Shown here: one piece after another, positions 62,385 to 64,000 of the stretch
Layout: every line of letters starts with the position of its first letter
Numbering within the stretch: the first letter of the stretch is position 1
Assembly (NCBI RefSeq): GCF_048128805.1
Contig: NC_136005.1
Span: 8,093,504-8,157,503, forward strand
Source: Centroberyx gerrardi
Taxonomy: Eukaryota > Chordata > Actinopteri > Beryciformes > Berycidae
Direction of reading: 5' to 3'
Length of the DNA stretch: 64,000 nucleotides
Translations under genes and position numbers: made by a program
Notes under the pieces: generated by a model
Told to the model about the DNA's origin: nothing
The model's database searches: none
Seen by the model: only the letters and a program-made list of their open reading frames with translations

Positions 62385-63707
62385 GCAGGACAGTGTGAAC
62401 TAATCATCGAATAAAAAATGTAATTAGAGAACAATTAATGGAGGTATGACACTTGTGTTATTTGTATGGAATGGACCCAATTATTTCCAAATATTGGGTT
62501 ATTGACCTGTATTAATCATTCATGTTATAATGCATCAGCATAAATAATTTTATTAATAATCAGGGGAGAAATGTGAGCAGGTTTCCTCAAACTAGCTAGA
62601 AATTAATTTGGTTCAAATTTAAGGATTGAATAGAAAACAGTCAGGGCAAACTTACATATGCAAACTGATGAGGATGCACTAATATTACTTCTTAACAAGA
62701 TTCTGAGAATCAGGTGATAACAAGTATCGATCCAATCCCTTACTTTTACTGAAGAATACAAACTTGAGATCATCGGCTTGGCCAATGGACACAAATGACT
62801 AAAATACAAGCTGCTTTTTTCTGCATTAGAGAGATCTCACATCCTTCCATGTCTGGAAACGGCACATCAAGTCATTTTTGATTTCTGACATGCCTGCATT
62901 GCTCTTGATATTGCATTTTAGTATTAACTTATTTTATCTTTTAGGTTTCTGCCCGTTTAGAGCCATGACTCCTGGACTGACCTGCTGTCAAACACTCAAT
63001 CAAGACTCAATGTTTCAACCCCTTACTTCTTCTTTGGTGCCGCCTTCTTCTCCAGTTCTTTCTCTCTCTGCTCCACCTCTTCCATGTCTTCGTCGTCTAA
63101 ATCAGAAGCCAGGGACATTTTGTCCTCCTCATCCTCCTCGTCCTCAGACAGGTGGAGGTCGTCTTCTCCTTCCACCAGGGCGTCTGCTCCCTGCATGTCG
63201 CCCTTGGAAATCTCCACCAGCGCCTGCAGGACAGAGGGAGAGAGGGAAACGTAAGCGTTACATTAAATTAGCATCGGTAGGAAGTCCAGCTGACTCTGGA
63301 TATGAACAGGAACACTGACCAGGTTTAGAACAGCGTTTTCCCAGCCAATATTGGGTGAACTTGAGTACTTTTTGCTTCTGTATATCAAGGTAACATACAA
63401 CATTGACCCAACATCCACAAAAATGATGGCCAAGTATTCTTTTAACTGGTATAAACACCAGAGAAAGAAAATGACAGCAAAACAACGCAGACAAGTCCAT
63501 TATGCTTAGCTAAAGTTACAGGGACTGGAATCAGACTTGTTTTGCATCTGTGTGTCCATGTGTGTCCTCACCTTGGCTTTGTTGATGGTGTTGAGGGAGA
63601 ACATGGATGAGTCGTTGGTTTCGGCGATGGAGACGCCCGGCAGGTCCATCTTAAGCTCCACCCTCTCCCTCTGCTTCCTCTTCTCCTTCAGCAGCTTCTT
63701 CTTCTTC
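57707..63707 (-). CDS. ftsj3: FTSJ3 / Spb1-type pre-rRNA 2'-O-methyltransferase, C-terminal part (5' end outside window)
   Basis: Nucleolar protein of 60S ribosome assembly; the Rossmann methyltransferase domain is encoded beyond position 64000. Ten exons in the window (minus): 63707-63572, 63223-63027, 62329-62218, 62083-62002, 61505-61367, 61112-61018, 60671-60569, 59872-59689, 59150-59056, 57983-57707; about 472 aa visible. Seen: basic [21 protein letters not shown], the diagnostic DLPGVSIA, a long acidic region (E/D runs around the first to fifth visible exons), [21 protein letters not shown], the Spb1 C-terminal domain with [47 protein letters not shown], and [11 protein letters not shown] followed by [10 protein letters not shown]. 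The extreme tail is a glycine/lysine-rich run of about 35 residues, unlike the short KKKHKRK end of the mammalian protein. The exon-5 acceptor (61507-61506, aaaag) lies in a purine-rich context and is the weakest splice call. Confidence 0.95.
58474..58785. mobile_element. Short inverted-repeat element, copy 2
   Basis: Same family as 27694-28050: shared blocks include GATATATATCACGATATGG-like sequence, CCTACCATACCT and an end reading ATTATCGTCCAGCCCC. It lies in the last intron of ftsj3. Confidence 0.65.
58851..58980. repeat. Long near-perfect hairpin
   Basis: Arms 58851-58889 and 58943-58980 are inverted copies (CTTTGCACCCTGTGTGACC against GGTCACACAGGGTACAAAG) around a loop of about 53 nt. 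A third partial arm (AAATATAGTAAATTGGACTT) follows at about 58985-59010. It lies in the last ftsj3 intron. Confidence 0.85.
60526..60568 (+). repeat. (CA)n microsatellite overlapping an ftsj3 splice donor
   Basis: About 20 units. The donor GT after the exon ending at 60569 is the first unit of the GU run on the transcript strand. Confidence 0.95.
61585..61617 (+). repeat. (TG)n microsatellite in ftsj3 intron
   Basis: About 16 units; a CA repeat on the transcript strand, about 80 nt upstream of the exon starting at 61505. Confidence 0.95.
62339..62381 (+). repeat. (AC)n microsatellite beside ftsj3 acceptor
   Basis: About 21 units. On the transcript strand a GU run ends 8 nt before the AG of the exon starting at 62329, in the polypyrimidine-tract position. 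Confidence 0.95.
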
Positions 63708-63849
63708 CTGATGCCGGGCAAAACGACAACAGAGGTATAAAAAAAATTTGTGCTTTTCTTACGAATTACATTCCGTTATATTTAGGAATTGCTTCATGCA
63801 TAGTTGTTGTGTTGTGTTTGTGTTTTTACTAAGAAGAAGTGTCAAGGCA

Positions 63850-63900
63850 AACTTTATTTATATAGCACATTTCACACACAAGGCAAATACAATACAAATA
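63850..63900 (+). repeat. TTTATTTATATAGCAC repeat, copy 3 (short)
   Basis: AACTTTATTTATATAGCACA followed by a short A-rich tract. It lies in an ftsj3 intron near the window edge. Confidence 0.5.
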
Positions 63901-64000
63901 TTCCTATGCAACAGGCAGCTGCTTGCAATATCTCGGTGTGGATGTGTCTGTCCTTGTAAAAATAAAACTGTACATCTACCTAGTCCTGACTTAACTGCAT

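Overview
This is nuclear DNA from a ray-finned (teleost) fish. The genes are split into many short exons with GT-AG introns. Intergenic and intronic DNA is AT-rich, full of CA/GT microsatellites and carries repeat families familiar from fish genomes (Tc1-like remnants, tRNA-headed short repeats, a DIRS-type tyrosine-recombinase fragment). The proteins match vertebrate families at near-ortholog level. No prokaryotic operon, CRISPR array, rRNA or convincing tRNA was seen.

Five protein-coding genes, all on the minus strand, were rebuilt exon by exon from splice signals, reading phase and family similarity. From left to right they are: lpar3 (lysophosphatidic acid receptor 3, 2113-7010, two coding exons plus a non-coding first exon near 7.9-8.2 kb); mcoln2 (mucolipin-2 endolysosomal TRPML channel, 15623-30281, 13 coding exons, 554 aa); clcc1 (ER chloride channel CLIC-like 1, 36708-44063, 10 exons, 622 aa); a class II facilitative sugar/urate transporter of the SLC2A9/11/15 group (46409-55884, 13 exons, 555 aa); and the C-terminal half of ftsj3 (Spb1-type rRNA methyltransferase and ribosome-biogenesis factor, 57707-63707, 10 exons, running off the right edge). 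The phases of all exons listed close without a frameshift, so all five look intact where visible.

The lpar3-mcoln2 adjacency matches the conserved vertebrate LPAR3-MCOLN2-MCOLN3 block. Here mcoln2 is followed by clcc1, which suggests a lineage-specific junction. The genes do not form a pathway: they are a cell-surface lipid GPCR, a lysosomal cation channel, an ER anion channel, a plasma-membrane transporter and a nucleolar protein.

The rest is repeat-rich. The points most worth a second look are: several splice sites built into or touching GT/CA microsatellites; a GC-AG intron in mcoln2; roughly 250-bp inverted repeats bracketing the mcoln2 terminal exon; a pair of near-identical inverted segments 3.2 kb apart at 34.4 and 37.7 kb; a nested transposon at 30.7-31.5 kb; a possible retroelement membrane-protein remnant at 33.2-34.2 kb; and an unrecognised spliced-looking ORF at 10.0-10.5 kb. 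I found no wholly new biological system; the window is a fairly ordinary vertebrate locus with some unusual splice-site and repeat architecture.
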